Shown piece by piece: positions 49,627 through 57,221 of a stretch of 64,000 nucleotides of DNA. Each line of letters opens with the position of its first letter. Position 1 is the stretch's first letter. Made by a program: the position numbers and the translations under genes. The notes under the pieces are model-generated. The model was not told the origin of the DNA, ran no database searches, and worked only from the letters and a program-made list of their open reading frames with translations. The stretch comes from Planctomycetota bacterium (GTDB taxonomy: Bacteria; Planctomycetota; Phycisphaerae; Phycisphaerales; UBA1924), in NCBI GenBank assembly GCA_014584315.1, contig JACTNA010000018.1, positions 186,001 to 250,000 of the forward strand, in the 5' to 3' direction.

Positions 49627-49841
49627 AACCGTCCGCTCACAGCACAATCAACTCTCCCACCACACGCCGCGCGAAACTCAACGTCCGTGCGCACACCCCC
49701 GACCCAACCCCACCACGAATCCCACGACCGCGAAGAAAAACTTCGCCGCGCCCCAACTCCATCCACGCCATCCCCTTGCGCGCCGCGCCCACCCCGTCAA
49801 CCCGGCGCGCACCGCCCGTCCCCGTGCGCGCGCCGCTGACC

Positions 49842-49862
49842 GCCTCCCCGTAATACGGAGGC
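49842..49862 (+). promoter_or_regulatory. Hairpin that would hide a Shine-Dalgarno site
   Basis: GCCTCC (49842-49847) pairs with GGAGGC (49857-49862) around a 9-nt loop. The right arm is the ribosome-binding site of the GTG start at 49870. Confidence 0.4.
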
Positions 49863-49869
49863 CCGCGCC

Positions 49870-51030
49870 GTGCCCACGCATCTCACCCATCCCACGCTCA
49901 ACGGCCGCGCCTCTTCCGTTCCCAGCTTCCGCGCCGCCTGCCCGCTCCCCGACGTCCTCCCCTCCCACGCCCCGCGCCGCAACGCTCATGTGCCCGGCGA
50001 GCACCCGCCCGCACCCGATCCCGCCCTTCTCAACCCCCACAACCCCCACAACCCCCACAACCCCCACCACCCCCACGACCCCCAAGCCCCAGGCGCGAGT
50101 CCCACGAACCTCTCGTCGAGATCCCACACGCTCCTCAACTTCCTCTCCCGCGTCGGCTTCTCGCTGCGCGAGCTCACCATCGCCTGCGACCTCAGTGCAA
50201 CCGAGACCATCGACTTCATCCACGACCCCGGCGTCGCCGACCGGCTCGACCTGCTCGAGGCCGCCCTGCAGCGCACGCTCAGGCTCCGCCTCCTCAGCGC
50301 GGCCGCCACCGCCGCCGACGAACTCGAGCGGATCGCCACCACCGCCACCGAGCACCCCACCGAGCGCCGACGCGCCGCAACCACCCTCCTCCGCGCCGCC
50401 GTCGCCTCCGCAAACCCCAGGCCCAATCACCCTCCCCCCAACCCCCCCCCTTCCGGGGCGGGACCTTCCAGGTCCCCTACCCCTCCTCCCCCCAGCCCTC
50501 CATCAACGACCACCACCGAACCTCCACTCCCCCCTCAAGCCTCAAGCCTCAAGCCTCAAGCCCCGACCCCGCGCGCGACCGCCTCTTCCATCGCCTCGCA
50601 GAACCGGTCCACCTCTTCCAGCGTGCTGTACACGCTCGGCGAGACGCGCAGGCCCTCGAACTCCTCGTGCACGATCGCCGTCGTGAAGATGCGGTGCTTC
50701 TCCCACAGCCACTGGTTCAGGGCGGGGCTGGGGATGCCCTCGACCTGCACCGTCCCGATGCCGCACGCCAGGCCCGGCCTGCGGCTGGTGTGGAACCGCA
50801 CGCGATCCATGCCCGCGAGCCGCCCCATCCACCGCTCGCGTAGGTACACCATGCGCGCCTCCTTCCGCTTCGGCCCCAGGCCCTGGTGGAACGTCAGCGC
50901 CTCCGCGATCGCCAGGAAGTTCGCCGCCGGGTGCGTCCCGATCTCCTCGAACTTGCGGATGTCGCCCTCCATCTCCGGCGGCGCGGCCATCATCGGCCAC
51001 AGCCCCGCGATCTTCTCGCGCCGAACATAG
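49870..51030 (+). CDS. Hypothetical protein with NPH repeats; 3' part antisense to the aminotransferase gene
   Basis: 386 residues if read to the stop at 51030. The N-terminal ~55 residues are low complexity, followed by a translated 9-bp repeat (NPHNPHNPHNPHHPHDP, ~54-70). The likely folded part (~80-185) has LLNFLSRVGFSLRELTIACD then LSATETIDFIHDPGVADRLD, an HTH-like helical domain. After ~190 the frame is Pro/Ser-rich, and from 50556 it is fully antisense to a confident gene. The true protein may end near 50550 through a frameshift, or the tail may be real. Function unknown. Confidence 0.45.
   Translation: MPTHLTHPTLNGRASSVPSFRAACPLPDVLPSHAPRRNAHVPGEHPPAPDPALLNPHNPHNPHNPHHPHDPQAPGASPTNLSSRSHTLLNFLSRVGFSLRELTIACDLSATETIDFIHDPGVADRLDLLEAALQRTLRLRLLSAAATAADELERIATTATEHPTERRRAATTLLRAAVASANPRPNHPPPNPPPSGAGPSRSPTPPPPSPPSTTTTEPPLPPQASSLKPQAPTPRATASSIASQNRSTSSSVLYTLGETRRPSNSSCTIAVVKMRCFSHSHWFRAGLGMPSTCTVPMPHARPGLRLVWNRTRSMPASRPIHRSRRYTMRASFRFGPRPWWNVSASAIARKFAAGCVPISSNLRMSPSISGGAAIIGHSPAIFSRRT
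50032..50085 (+). repeat. 9-bp tandem repeat AACCCCCAC in a coding frame
   Basis: Four perfect copies followed by two or three variants, translated Asn-Pro-His. Confidence 0.8.
50533..50560 (+). repeat. Heptamer tandem repeat CCTCAAG x4
   Basis: Four perfect copies between the NPH-repeat gene domain and the end of the aminotransferase gene. Because the unit is 7 nt, slippage here would shift the frame of the plus-strand ORF. Confidence 0.8.
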
Positions 51031-51863
51031 AGCAGCCCAGTCCCGTGCGGCGCGAACAGCCACTTGTGCAGGCTCACGCCGTAGTAGTCGCACTCGAGGT
51101 CGGACAGCAGGAAGTCGAAGTGCGCCAGCGCGTGCGCCCCGTCCACGATCACCGGGATGCCCCGCCGACGCGCCATCGCCGCGATCTCCCGGATCGGCAG
51201 GATCTGCCCCGTCAGGTTGATCATGTGGCACGCGAGAATCACGCGCGTCCGGTCCGTGATGTTCCGCTCGAACAGCCGCACCACCTCGGACGGGTCCTCC
51301 GCCGGCACCGGCACCCTGAACTGCCGCAGCACAACCCCCTCGCGCCGCTCGCGCTGGCGGAAGGTGGTGAGCATGCGCGGGTAGTCCTGCGTTGTCGTCA
51401 GGATTTCATCCCCCGGCCTGAGGTCCAGCCCGAGTTGGCAGATCTGGAGCGCCTCGGACGAGTTGCGCGTGACCGCGATCTCCTCCGCATCCACCCCCCA
51501 CTGCCGGGCCAGCCGCGCCCGCACCACCTCCCGACGCGGCTCGAGGACCTGCCACATGTAGTAGGCCGGCGCCTTGTTGGAGAGTTCCTGGTGCTGCCGC
51601 ATCGCTTCCTGCACCCAACGCGGCGACGGGCTGACGCCCCCGTTGTTGAAGTTGATCAGGCTCCGATCGACCGTGAACGCCTCCTGCGCGTGGCGCCAGT
51701 AGGTCTCGTCGCGCGCGATCTCGTCCGGCTCGCCCCTCGTGGCGGCGAGTTCGGCGACGATCTCGGCCGCCGAAGCCCGCGGCATCGGCAACCGCCCCGA
51801 CGCCGCGGCCAGCGCGGCCGCGGGAACGCTCAACGCGCCAAGGAACGCTCTGCGAGATTGCAT
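50556..51863 (-). CDS. Exported class V aminotransferase-fold protein
   Basis: 435 residues. The N-terminus (MQSRRAFLGALSVPAAALAA) has the RRxFLG motif of a Tat signal. The PLP-dependent class V fold follows: INFNNGGVSPSP, VTRNSSEALQICQLG, GIPVIVDGAHALAHFDFLLS with the PLP Asp, and the Schiff-base Lys in GVSLHKWLFAPHGTG. The overall type is isopenicillin-N epimerase-like or cysteine desulfurase-like; the substrate is unknown. A Tat signal on a PLP enzyme means folding before export. The gene starts 28 nt before the end of the M28 peptidase gene and follows it. Confidence 0.85.
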   Translation of the reverse strand: MQSRRAFLGALSVPAAALAAASGRLPMPRASAAEIVAELAATRGEPDEIARDETYWRHAQEAFTVDRSLINFNNGGVSPSPRWVQEAMRQHQELSNKAPAYYMWQVLEPRREVVRARLARQWGVDAEEIAVTRNSSEALQICQLGLDLRPGDEILTTTQDYPRMLTTFRQRERREGVVLRQFRVPVPAEDPSEVVRLFERNITDRTRVILACHMINLTGQILPIREIAAMARRRGIPVIVDGAHALAHFDFLLSDLECDYYGVSLHKWLFAPHGTGLLYVRREKIAGLWPMMAAPPEMEGDIRKFEEIGTHPAANFLAIAEALTFHQGLGPKRKEARMVYLRERWMGRLAGMDRVRFHTSRRPGLACGIGTVQVEGIPSPALNQWLWEKHRIFTTAIVHEEFEGLRVSPSVYSTLEEVDRFCEAMEEAVARGVGA

Positions 51864-51891
51864 GGAACGGCTCCGAGAGAGGAATCTGTGG

Positions 51892-53370
51892 TCACTGCGT
51901 CGCCGCGCTGGGGGTGACGACCGGGCTGCGGTAGCCGTCGCGGTCGTACGCGCGGATGCCGAAGAACCAGTTGTCCTTGCTGCGGTTGATGGTCGCCTCG
52001 GTCACGTCGCCCACGTCGCGGACGTGCTGCCACTCGTGGGCCGTCGTCTCGCGCCAGACGACCTCGTACCCCGCCACGTCCGGCTCCGGGCTGGCGTCCC
52101 AGCGCAGCGTCGTGTCGTTCGTCAGGCCCGCGACGATCAGGCGCGGGCGCGACGGCGGCGAGGGAGCGTTGGCCAGATGCACGAGGACCGCCGCGTTCAG
52201 GCGCGTCACGTCCGCGAGGTACTCGGCATCGACGTACTCCGGCAGGTCGCCAAACTGCACGCCGTCCTCGACGCGCGGGTCCTGGTGCTGGCGGTCGTAG
52301 TTCTCGTAGACCTCGACGAAGCGGACGGCCGGCCAGCCGAGTTCGTTGAAGGGCGTGTGGTCCCCGCCGCGGAGGTAGCGGTCGGGCCGGTTGATGAGCA
52401 TGGGCTGCACGGGCGTCGCGTGCTGCCGGGCGACCTCGGCGATGTAGCGGGCCAGGTGGCGGCTGGGCGAGTCGTTCTCGCCGCCATCGCGTCGCAGCAT
52501 CGAGACCCCGAACAGGCGGTTTCGGGCCTCGCGCAGGCGGGACTCCGGCGTTTCAGGCTCCTCGTCGCGGACGGTGGCGGTGCGCGGCTGCTCGAAGAGC
52601 ATCGACACCGGCACGCCCTCGCTGAAGACGCGCACGCGGTCGCGGGCGGATCGGCCCCCGGGCGCGGAGGGGTCGCCGATAGTGTCGTTGTTCAGCACCG
52701 CGCCGATCGTGCGCCCCTGGCGGCGGGCGTTGAGGGCGTGCAGGCGCGCGCCGAACAGCCCCTGCTCCTCGCCCGCGGTCGCCATCAGGACGACCGTCGA
52801 TTCGAGGCGCATGCGCGACAGCACGCGGGCGAGTTCGAGGCACGCGGCGACGCCCGAGGCGTCGTCGTTCGCTCCCGGGGCATCGCCCTCGGCGTCGTTG
52901 CCGTCGCTGGCGCGCGAGTCGTAATGGCCGAGGACGTAGTAGTGCCGCACGCGCGCCTCGGGCGACGAACCGGGGATCTCGCAGACGACGTTGACGACCT
53001 CGACGGCCCGCGCGATGCGCCCGCCCGGCTCGACGGGATGCACGTCGAACCACACCCGCGGCGCGAGATCGCCCTCGCGGCCCGAGTCGGCGACCGCCCG
53101 CTCGAACTCGGCGTGGAGCCAGCGTCGGGCCGCGCCGATGCCTCGGGTGTCGCTCTTGGTGTCGCTGAGCGTGTGGCGGGTGCCGAAGGCGGCGAGCGTG
53201 TCCACGTCGCGGCGCAGGCGCTCCGCGGAGACGGCCTCGAGGGCGGCGGCGACGGTGTCGGCAGGGGGCGCGGCGGGCTGTGCGTGCACGGGTGCGCTCC
53301 AGGCGGCGATGCAGGCGAGCGCGCACGCCGCCCGCCGACGCGGCGAAGGGGCCGGATGTGTGGGTTCCAT
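51892..53370 (-). CDS. Secreted M28-family aminopeptidase with a fibronectin-like tail
   Basis: 492 residues. Signal peptide: RRRAACALACIAAWSAPVHA. M28 zinc ligands: GHYDSR (His, Asp), GANDDASGV (bridging Asp), TAGEEQGLFGA (Glu-Glu pair), and GGDHTPF with the last His. The C-terminal ~90 residues (TNDTTLRWDASPEPDVAGYE, RAYDRDGYRSPVV) resemble an FN3 domain. Probably exported; cleaves N-terminal residues of peptides. TACACT lies 7 nt before the ATG at 53370. It is followed by the aminotransferase-like gene in the same direction. Confidence 0.9.
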   Translation of the reverse strand: MEPTHPAPSPRRRAACALACIAAWSAPVHAQPAAPPADTVAAALEAVSAERLRRDVDTLAAFGTRHTLSDTKSDTRGIGAARRWLHAEFERAVADSGREGDLAPRVWFDVHPVEPGGRIARAVEVVNVVCEIPGSSPEARVRHYYVLGHYDSRASDGNDAEGDAPGANDDASGVAACLELARVLSRMRLESTVVLMATAGEEQGLFGARLHALNARRQGRTIGAVLNNDTIGDPSAPGGRSARDRVRVFSEGVPVSMLFEQPRTATVRDEEPETPESRLREARNRLFGVSMLRRDGGENDSPSRHLARYIAEVARQHATPVQPMLINRPDRYLRGGDHTPFNELGWPAVRFVEVYENYDRQHQDPRVEDGVQFGDLPEYVDAEYLADVTRLNAAVLVHLANAPSPPSRPRLIVAGLTNDTTLRWDASPEPDVAGYEVVWRETTAHEWQHVRDVGDVTEATINRSKDNWFFGIRAYDRDGYRSPVVTPSAATQ

Positions 53371-53377
53371 GCCGGCG

Positions 53378-53383
53378 AGTGTA
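53378..53383 (-). promoter_or_regulatory. -10-like box (TACACT) of the M28 peptidase gene
   Basis: TACACT on the minus strand with a 7-nt gap to the ATG at 53370. Confidence 0.45.
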
Positions 53384-53469
53384 CCGAATGCCGCCGGGAA
53401 AGGGCTGCCCCCGCGGTGCGGGGCGTAAGATGGCCCAACGAGGGGCCGCGGCCCGGAGGATCGGCTGGG

Positions 53470-53895
53470 ATGAGCACGCGCCAGAGCCAGGCTCGCGAAG
53501 GGGGCACGAACCGCTGCCGCGGGTCGGAGGCGGTGACGCGCGGCATCCGCGTGGAGGTCCGGCCGACGTACGCCCCGGACCAGTCGCACCCGGCGTCGGG
53601 CAAGTACGTCTTTGCGTACCGCGTGCGGATCTCGAACCAGAGCGACCAGACGGTGAGGCTGCTCTCGCGCCGCTGGCTCATCATCGACGCGGACGGGTGC
53701 GAGCGGATCGTCGAAGGAGACGGCGTTGTGGGTCGCCAGCCGGAACTGGAGCCGGGCGGGCACTTCGAGTACGAGAGTTTCTGCCCGCTGGAGACGGCGT
53801 GGGGGACGATGCAGGGGACGTACTTCTTCGAGGGCGAGACGGAGCCGTTCGAGGTCCGCGTGGCGAGGTTCTACCTTGTGGCGGATGAGGGCTGA
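53470..53895 (+). CDS. apaG: ApaG-domain protein
   Basis: 141 residues: IRVEVRPTYAPDQSHPASGK, YVFAYRVRISNQSDQTVRLL, SRRWLIIDADG and an end with GTMQGTYFF. This is the full ApaG/DUF525 beta-sandwich, linked to metal homeostasis and protein interactions. The first ~20 residues are extra. TAAGAT is 38 nt upstream. It is divergent from the M28 gene. Confidence 0.92.
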   Translation: MSTRQSQAREGGTNRCRGSEAVTRGIRVEVRPTYAPDQSHPASGKYVFAYRVRISNQSDQTVRLLSRRWLIIDADGCERIVEGDGVVGRQPELEPGGHFEYESFCPLETAWGTMQGTYFFEGETEPFEVRVARFYLVADEG

Positions 53896-54062
53896 AGACC
53901 CAACGCAGAGGGCGCTGAGCGTGGGCGCAGAGGCCGCAGAGAGAGGAACTGGTGAAGAGCAGAGCGGGAAAGCTCGAAGTGGCTTCTCATCCCCACTCTT
54001 CCCCTCTGCGCACTCTGCGTTCCTCCTCCGGGAACTCCGCGTTCGTCCCGTGCGAGGCGTGA
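53896..54062. repeat. Imperfect inverted repeat built from CGCAGAG words
   Basis: ACGCAGAGGGCGCTGAGCG near 53902 faces CTCTGCGCACTCTGCGT near 54006, with GCAGAGGCCGCAGAGAGAGG between. The arms could pair in a long imperfect hairpin between apaG and prpB. Similar CGCAGAG repeats are frequent in planctomycete and verrucomicrobial intergenic DNA, by general knowledge. Confidence 0.4.
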
Positions 54063-54068
54063 TAGGCT
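54063..54068 (+). promoter_or_regulatory. -10-like box (TAGGCT) of prpB
   Basis: TAGGCT with a 6-nt gap to the prpB ATG. Confidence 0.4.
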
Positions 54069-54074
54069 GACGGC

Positions 54075-54977
54075 ATGAGCGAGCGTGTGCATCCGGGCGT
54101 GCGGCTGCGTGAGGCGATGGGGCGTGGTGTCGTGGCCGCGCCGGGAGCGTTCAACGGGCTGTGTGCGCGCGCGGTGGCGCGGGCGGGGTTTGAGGCGTGC
54201 TACGTGTCGGGGGCGGCGACGAGCGTGTGCGCCGGCGTGCCGGACGTGGGGCTGCTGACGCTGGAGCACTTCACACGCACGGTGCGCGAGGTGGCGGAGG
54301 GGAGCGGGCTGCCGGTGCTGGCGGACGCGGACACGGGGTTCGGCGAGGCGGAGATGGTGCGCCGGACGGTCGTCGAGTACGAGCGAGCGGGGGGCGCGGG
54401 GCTGCACCTGGAGGACCAGGTCTTCCCGAAACGGTGCGGGCACCTGGACGGGAAGTCGCTCGTGCCCGTGGACCACATGTGCGAGAAGGTCGAGTGGGCG
54501 GCGAAGGCGTCGCGCGACTGCTCGGGGGGGGCGTTCATCGTGTGCGCCCGGACAGACGCGCGGGGCGTCGAGGGGTTCGAGGCGGCGGTGGCACGGGCGA
54601 AGGCGTACGTGCGGGCCGGGGCGGAGATGATCTTCCCGGAGGGACTGACGAGCGAGGACGAGTTCGCGGCGTTTGCACGCACGGTTCGCGGGGAGGGCGC
54701 GAACGGGGCACGCAGGCCGTACCTGCTCGCGAACATGACGGAGTTCGGGAAGACGCCGATGATCCCGCTCGGGCGGTTCGGGGAGATGGGGTACGACGTG
54801 GTGATCTACCCGGTGACGCTGCTGCGCGTGGCGATGTGGGCGGTAACGCGGGCGCTGGAGACGATTCGGCGCGATGGCTCGGCGGAGTCGCTGCTGGTGG
54901 AGATGCAGACGCGGCAGGAGTTGTACGGGCTGATCGGGTACGAGCCGGGCAAGGCGTGGGAGTGGCCGGTGCGTTGA
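54075..54977 (+). CDS. prpB: 2-methylisocitrate lyase
   Basis: 300 residues of the isocitrate lyase/PEP mutase superfamily. KRCGHLDGK carries the catalytic KxCGH motif; VLADADTGFG and LHLEDQVFPKRCGH bind the metal and substrate; CARTDARGVEGF is conserved. PrpB splits 2-methylisocitrate to pyruvate and succinate. With the citrate-synthase-type gene at 57222 it suggests a methylcitrate route for propionate; PrpD/AcnD are not in the window. A predicted leaderless start. Confidence 0.9.
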   Translation: MSERVHPGVRLREAMGRGVVAAPGAFNGLCARAVARAGFEACYVSGAATSVCAGVPDVGLLTLEHFTRTVREVAEGSGLPVLADADTGFGEAEMVRRTVVEYERAGGAGLHLEDQVFPKRCGHLDGKSLVPVDHMCEKVEWAAKASRDCSGGAFIVCARTDARGVEGFEAAVARAKAYVRAGAEMIFPEGLTSEDEFAAFARTVRGEGANGARRPYLLANMTEFGKTPMIPLGRFGEMGYDVVIYPVTLLRVAMWAVTRALETIRRDGSAESLLVEMQTRQELYGLIGYEPGKAWEWPVR

Positions 54978-54995
54978 GAGAGGCGTGGACTCTGC

Positions 54996-55757
54996 ATGAA
55001 CGAACCCCGCCCAGGTCGAGCGTTGCTTGTGCGGGTCGTCGCGTGTGCGGTCCTCGGTGTTGTGACGACGTTTGCAGTGTCCGTCGCCACGAGCGTGCTT
55101 CTGCCATGCCTGAAACTCAGGCAAGAAGAGCACGCATGCATGACCATCCTCCACTCCGACAGGGCGCACGTCTTCGTGCACCGCGTGACTGGCACCGGCA
55201 TGGAACGTCGAATGTGGTTCGACATGCGAGATGTTCTGGTCTGCGGAAACACAATCTACGGCTCCTGCGAGACGCGCGTCGCCACGAGCACCGCGCCCGG
55301 CTGCCCGTTATCCTCCGAACACGCCTCGTGGGGCATTCTCAAAGACGTTTGTACCGGTGAGCGTGATAATGGAGACTACGGCATTGAGGACGCACGTGGC
55401 TGGCCGCGTCTCTCGTTCTGGTGCGCCTTTGAGACACAGGATGGATCACCTCGTCGGCCGGTCGTCGCGATCGCGGGCGGCCTCCCATTCTCGCCCTTGA
55501 ACAATGGCATTTCTTCCAGCGACTTCCGCTGCATCCCGTTGCGGCCGATCTGGCGGGGCGTCGCGCTCAACTCCCTGATCTACGCCGGGCTTTGGACGGC
55601 GCCGGTGTGCATCGTCCCCATGGCGCGGATCGGGGTGCGCCGGCGGCGTGGTCTCTGCCCAAGGTGCGCGTACGACCTGCGGGGCGACTTCGCCTCCGGG
55701 TGCCCGGAGTGCGGGTGGGGGAAGGGGGGGTCGGAGGGCGGGGTCGGCCGCGCTTGA
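54996..55757 (+). CDS. Membrane protein with C-terminal CPxC zinc ribbon
   Basis: 253 residues. A transmembrane helix near 10-35 (LLVRVVACAVLGVVTTFAVS) and a second near 195-215 (VALNSLIYAGLWTAPVCIVP) flank a ~150-residue extracytoplasmic domain with six Cys. The C-terminus (RRGLCPRCAYDLRGDFASGC PECGWG) is a zinc ribbon of the type CPxCxYDLRGxxxxxCPECG, very common on Phycisphaerae membrane proteins. Function unknown. Starts 18 nt after prpB. Confidence 0.75.
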   Translation: MNEPRPGRALLVRVVACAVLGVVTTFAVSVATSVLLPCLKLRQEEHACMTILHSDRAHVFVHRVTGTGMERRMWFDMRDVLVCGNTIYGSCETRVATSTAPGCPLSSEHASWGILKDVCTGERDNGDYGIEDARGWPRLSFWCAFETQDGSPRRPVVAIAGGLPFSPLNNGISSSDFRCIPLRPIWRGVALNSLIYAGLWTAPVCIVPMARIGVRRRRGLCPRCAYDLRGDFASGCPECGWGKGGSEGGVGRA

Positions 55758-55779
55758 CGCCGGGCGGGCGGGTTTCGGG

Positions 55780-55785
55780 TATGCT
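55780..55785 (+). promoter_or_regulatory. -10-like box (TATGCT) of the MFS gene
   Basis: TATGCT with an 8-nt gap (all C) to the ATG at 55794. TTGACG is 20 nt further upstream, a spacing longer than usual. Confidence 0.4.
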
Positions 55786-55793
55786 CCCCCCCC

Positions 55794-57140
55794 ATGAGCG
55801 ACATCCATCGTGGGCGGCTGTTCCTTGCCAGTTGCGTGGCGCTGGTCGTGACGGCCATGAGTTTCGCCATCCGCGGCGACATCATGGGCGACCTGGAGGG
55901 CGCGTTCACGCTCTCCAAGACGCAACTGGGCATGATCGCGGGCACGGCGTTCTGGGGGTTCACGCTCGCGATGGTGATCGGCGGGCCGCTGTGCGACGTG
56001 CTGGGGATGAGGCGGCTGGTCGTCATCGCGTTCGTGGGGCACCTCGCGGGCATCCTCATCACGATCTTCGCGACGGGGTTCTGGACACTCTACGCGGGGA
56101 CGGCGGCGATCGGCATCGCCAACGGGTTCGTGGAGGCGGCGTGCAACCCGCTCATCGCCACGGTGTATCCGGGCGAGAAGACGCGGAAACTCAACCAGTT
56201 CCACGTGTGGTTCCCCGGCGGCATCGTGATCGGGGCCTTGGGCGCGTTCGGGCTGTCGGAACTGGGCACGAACGGCGCGGGGCTTGGCGGCCTCGGTTCG
56301 CTCTGGCAGTGGAAGATGGGGCTGATGCTGGTTCCCCTCGTGGCCTACGGCGTTCTCTTCCTCGGGCAGCGGTTCCCGGTCACGGAGCGGGTGGCGAGCG
56401 GGGTTTCGACGGGCGCGATGTTCAAGGAGTGCCTGCGGCCGCTGTTCATCCTGATGATCGCGTGCATGTTCCTGACGGCCTCGACGGAACTTGGGCCGGG
56501 GCAGTGGATCCCGAACATCCTGACCTTTACGGCGGGTGTGTCGGGGATTCTGGTGCTGGCGTGGATCAACGGGCTGATGGCGGTCGGGCGGCAGTTCGCG
56601 GGGCCGGTGGTGCATCGGCTCTCGCCGCCGGGGGTGCTGCTGGCGTCGGCGGTGCTGGCTGGGATCGGGCTGTTCCTGCTGAGCCGGGCGAACTCGGGCG
56701 TGACGGCGTTCGCCGCGGCGACGGTGTTCGCGCTGGGGGTGTGCTATTTCTGGCCGACGATGCTGGGGTTCGTGGCGGAGCGGCTGCCGAAGACGGGCGC
56801 GCTGGGTCTGTCGCTGATGGGCGGGGCGGGGATGCTGGCGGTGGCGTTCGTGCTGCCGATCATGGGGCGGATCTACGACCGGAACACGGACGCGGCGATC
56901 CCGGAGGGGTTCACGCGTGACGTGCTGCTGGCGGCCGCGCCGGAGAGCGCGGAGGCGGGGATGTGGGCGGAGGCGCAGGCGGTCGGCGGCGCGGCGACGC
57001 TGGGGGCCGTCGCCGTGGTGCCGCTGGTGCTGGTCGTCGCGTTCGGCGCGATCTACTTCCACTATCGGAGCAAGGGCGGGTACCGGCCCGAGACGCTCGG
57101 CGACGGCGGCTCGGCGGACGGCGGCGCGGCGCACGAATGA
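55794..57140 (+). CDS. MFS transporter
   Basis: 448 residues with about 12 hydrophobic helices. The first loop GGPLCDVLGMRR is a variant of the MFS A-motif; VVFPGGI-like text (FHVWFPGGIVIGALGAFG) is typical of FucP/NarK-like sugar or anion porters. The C-terminal tail is hydrophilic. It lies between prpB and the citrate-synthase-type gene and may import a carboxylate or sugar; the substrate is not evident. Confidence 0.85.
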   Translation: MSDIHRGRLFLASCVALVVTAMSFAIRGDIMGDLEGAFTLSKTQLGMIAGTAFWGFTLAMVIGGPLCDVLGMRRLVVIAFVGHLAGILITIFATGFWTLYAGTAAIGIANGFVEAACNPLIATVYPGEKTRKLNQFHVWFPGGIVIGALGAFGLSELGTNGAGLGGLGSLWQWKMGLMLVPLVAYGVLFLGQRFPVTERVASGVSTGAMFKECLRPLFILMIACMFLTASTELGPGQWIPNILTFTAGVSGILVLAWINGLMAVGRQFAGPVVHRLSPPGVLLASAVLAGIGLFLLSRANSGVTAFAAATVFALGVCYFWPTMLGFVAERLPKTGALGLSLMGGAGMLAVAFVLPIMGRIYDRNTDAAIPEGFTRDVLLAAAPESAEAGMWAEAQAVGGAATLGAVAVVPLVLVVAFGAIYFHYRSKGGYRPETLGDGGSADGGAAHE

Positions 57141-57221
57141 GCGCGCGGTTGGCGGCGGCGAGGAGGGTCGGACTCCTACAATCGGCGAAACGGAACCTCG
57201 GACGCTGAAAGGAACCCGACC

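Noticed and set aside
51864-51891. Replication origin at the composition switch
   Set aside because: The gap between the two genes is only 28 nt, with no DnaA-box-like TTATCCACA and no AT-rich stretch, and no dnaA or dnaN nearby.
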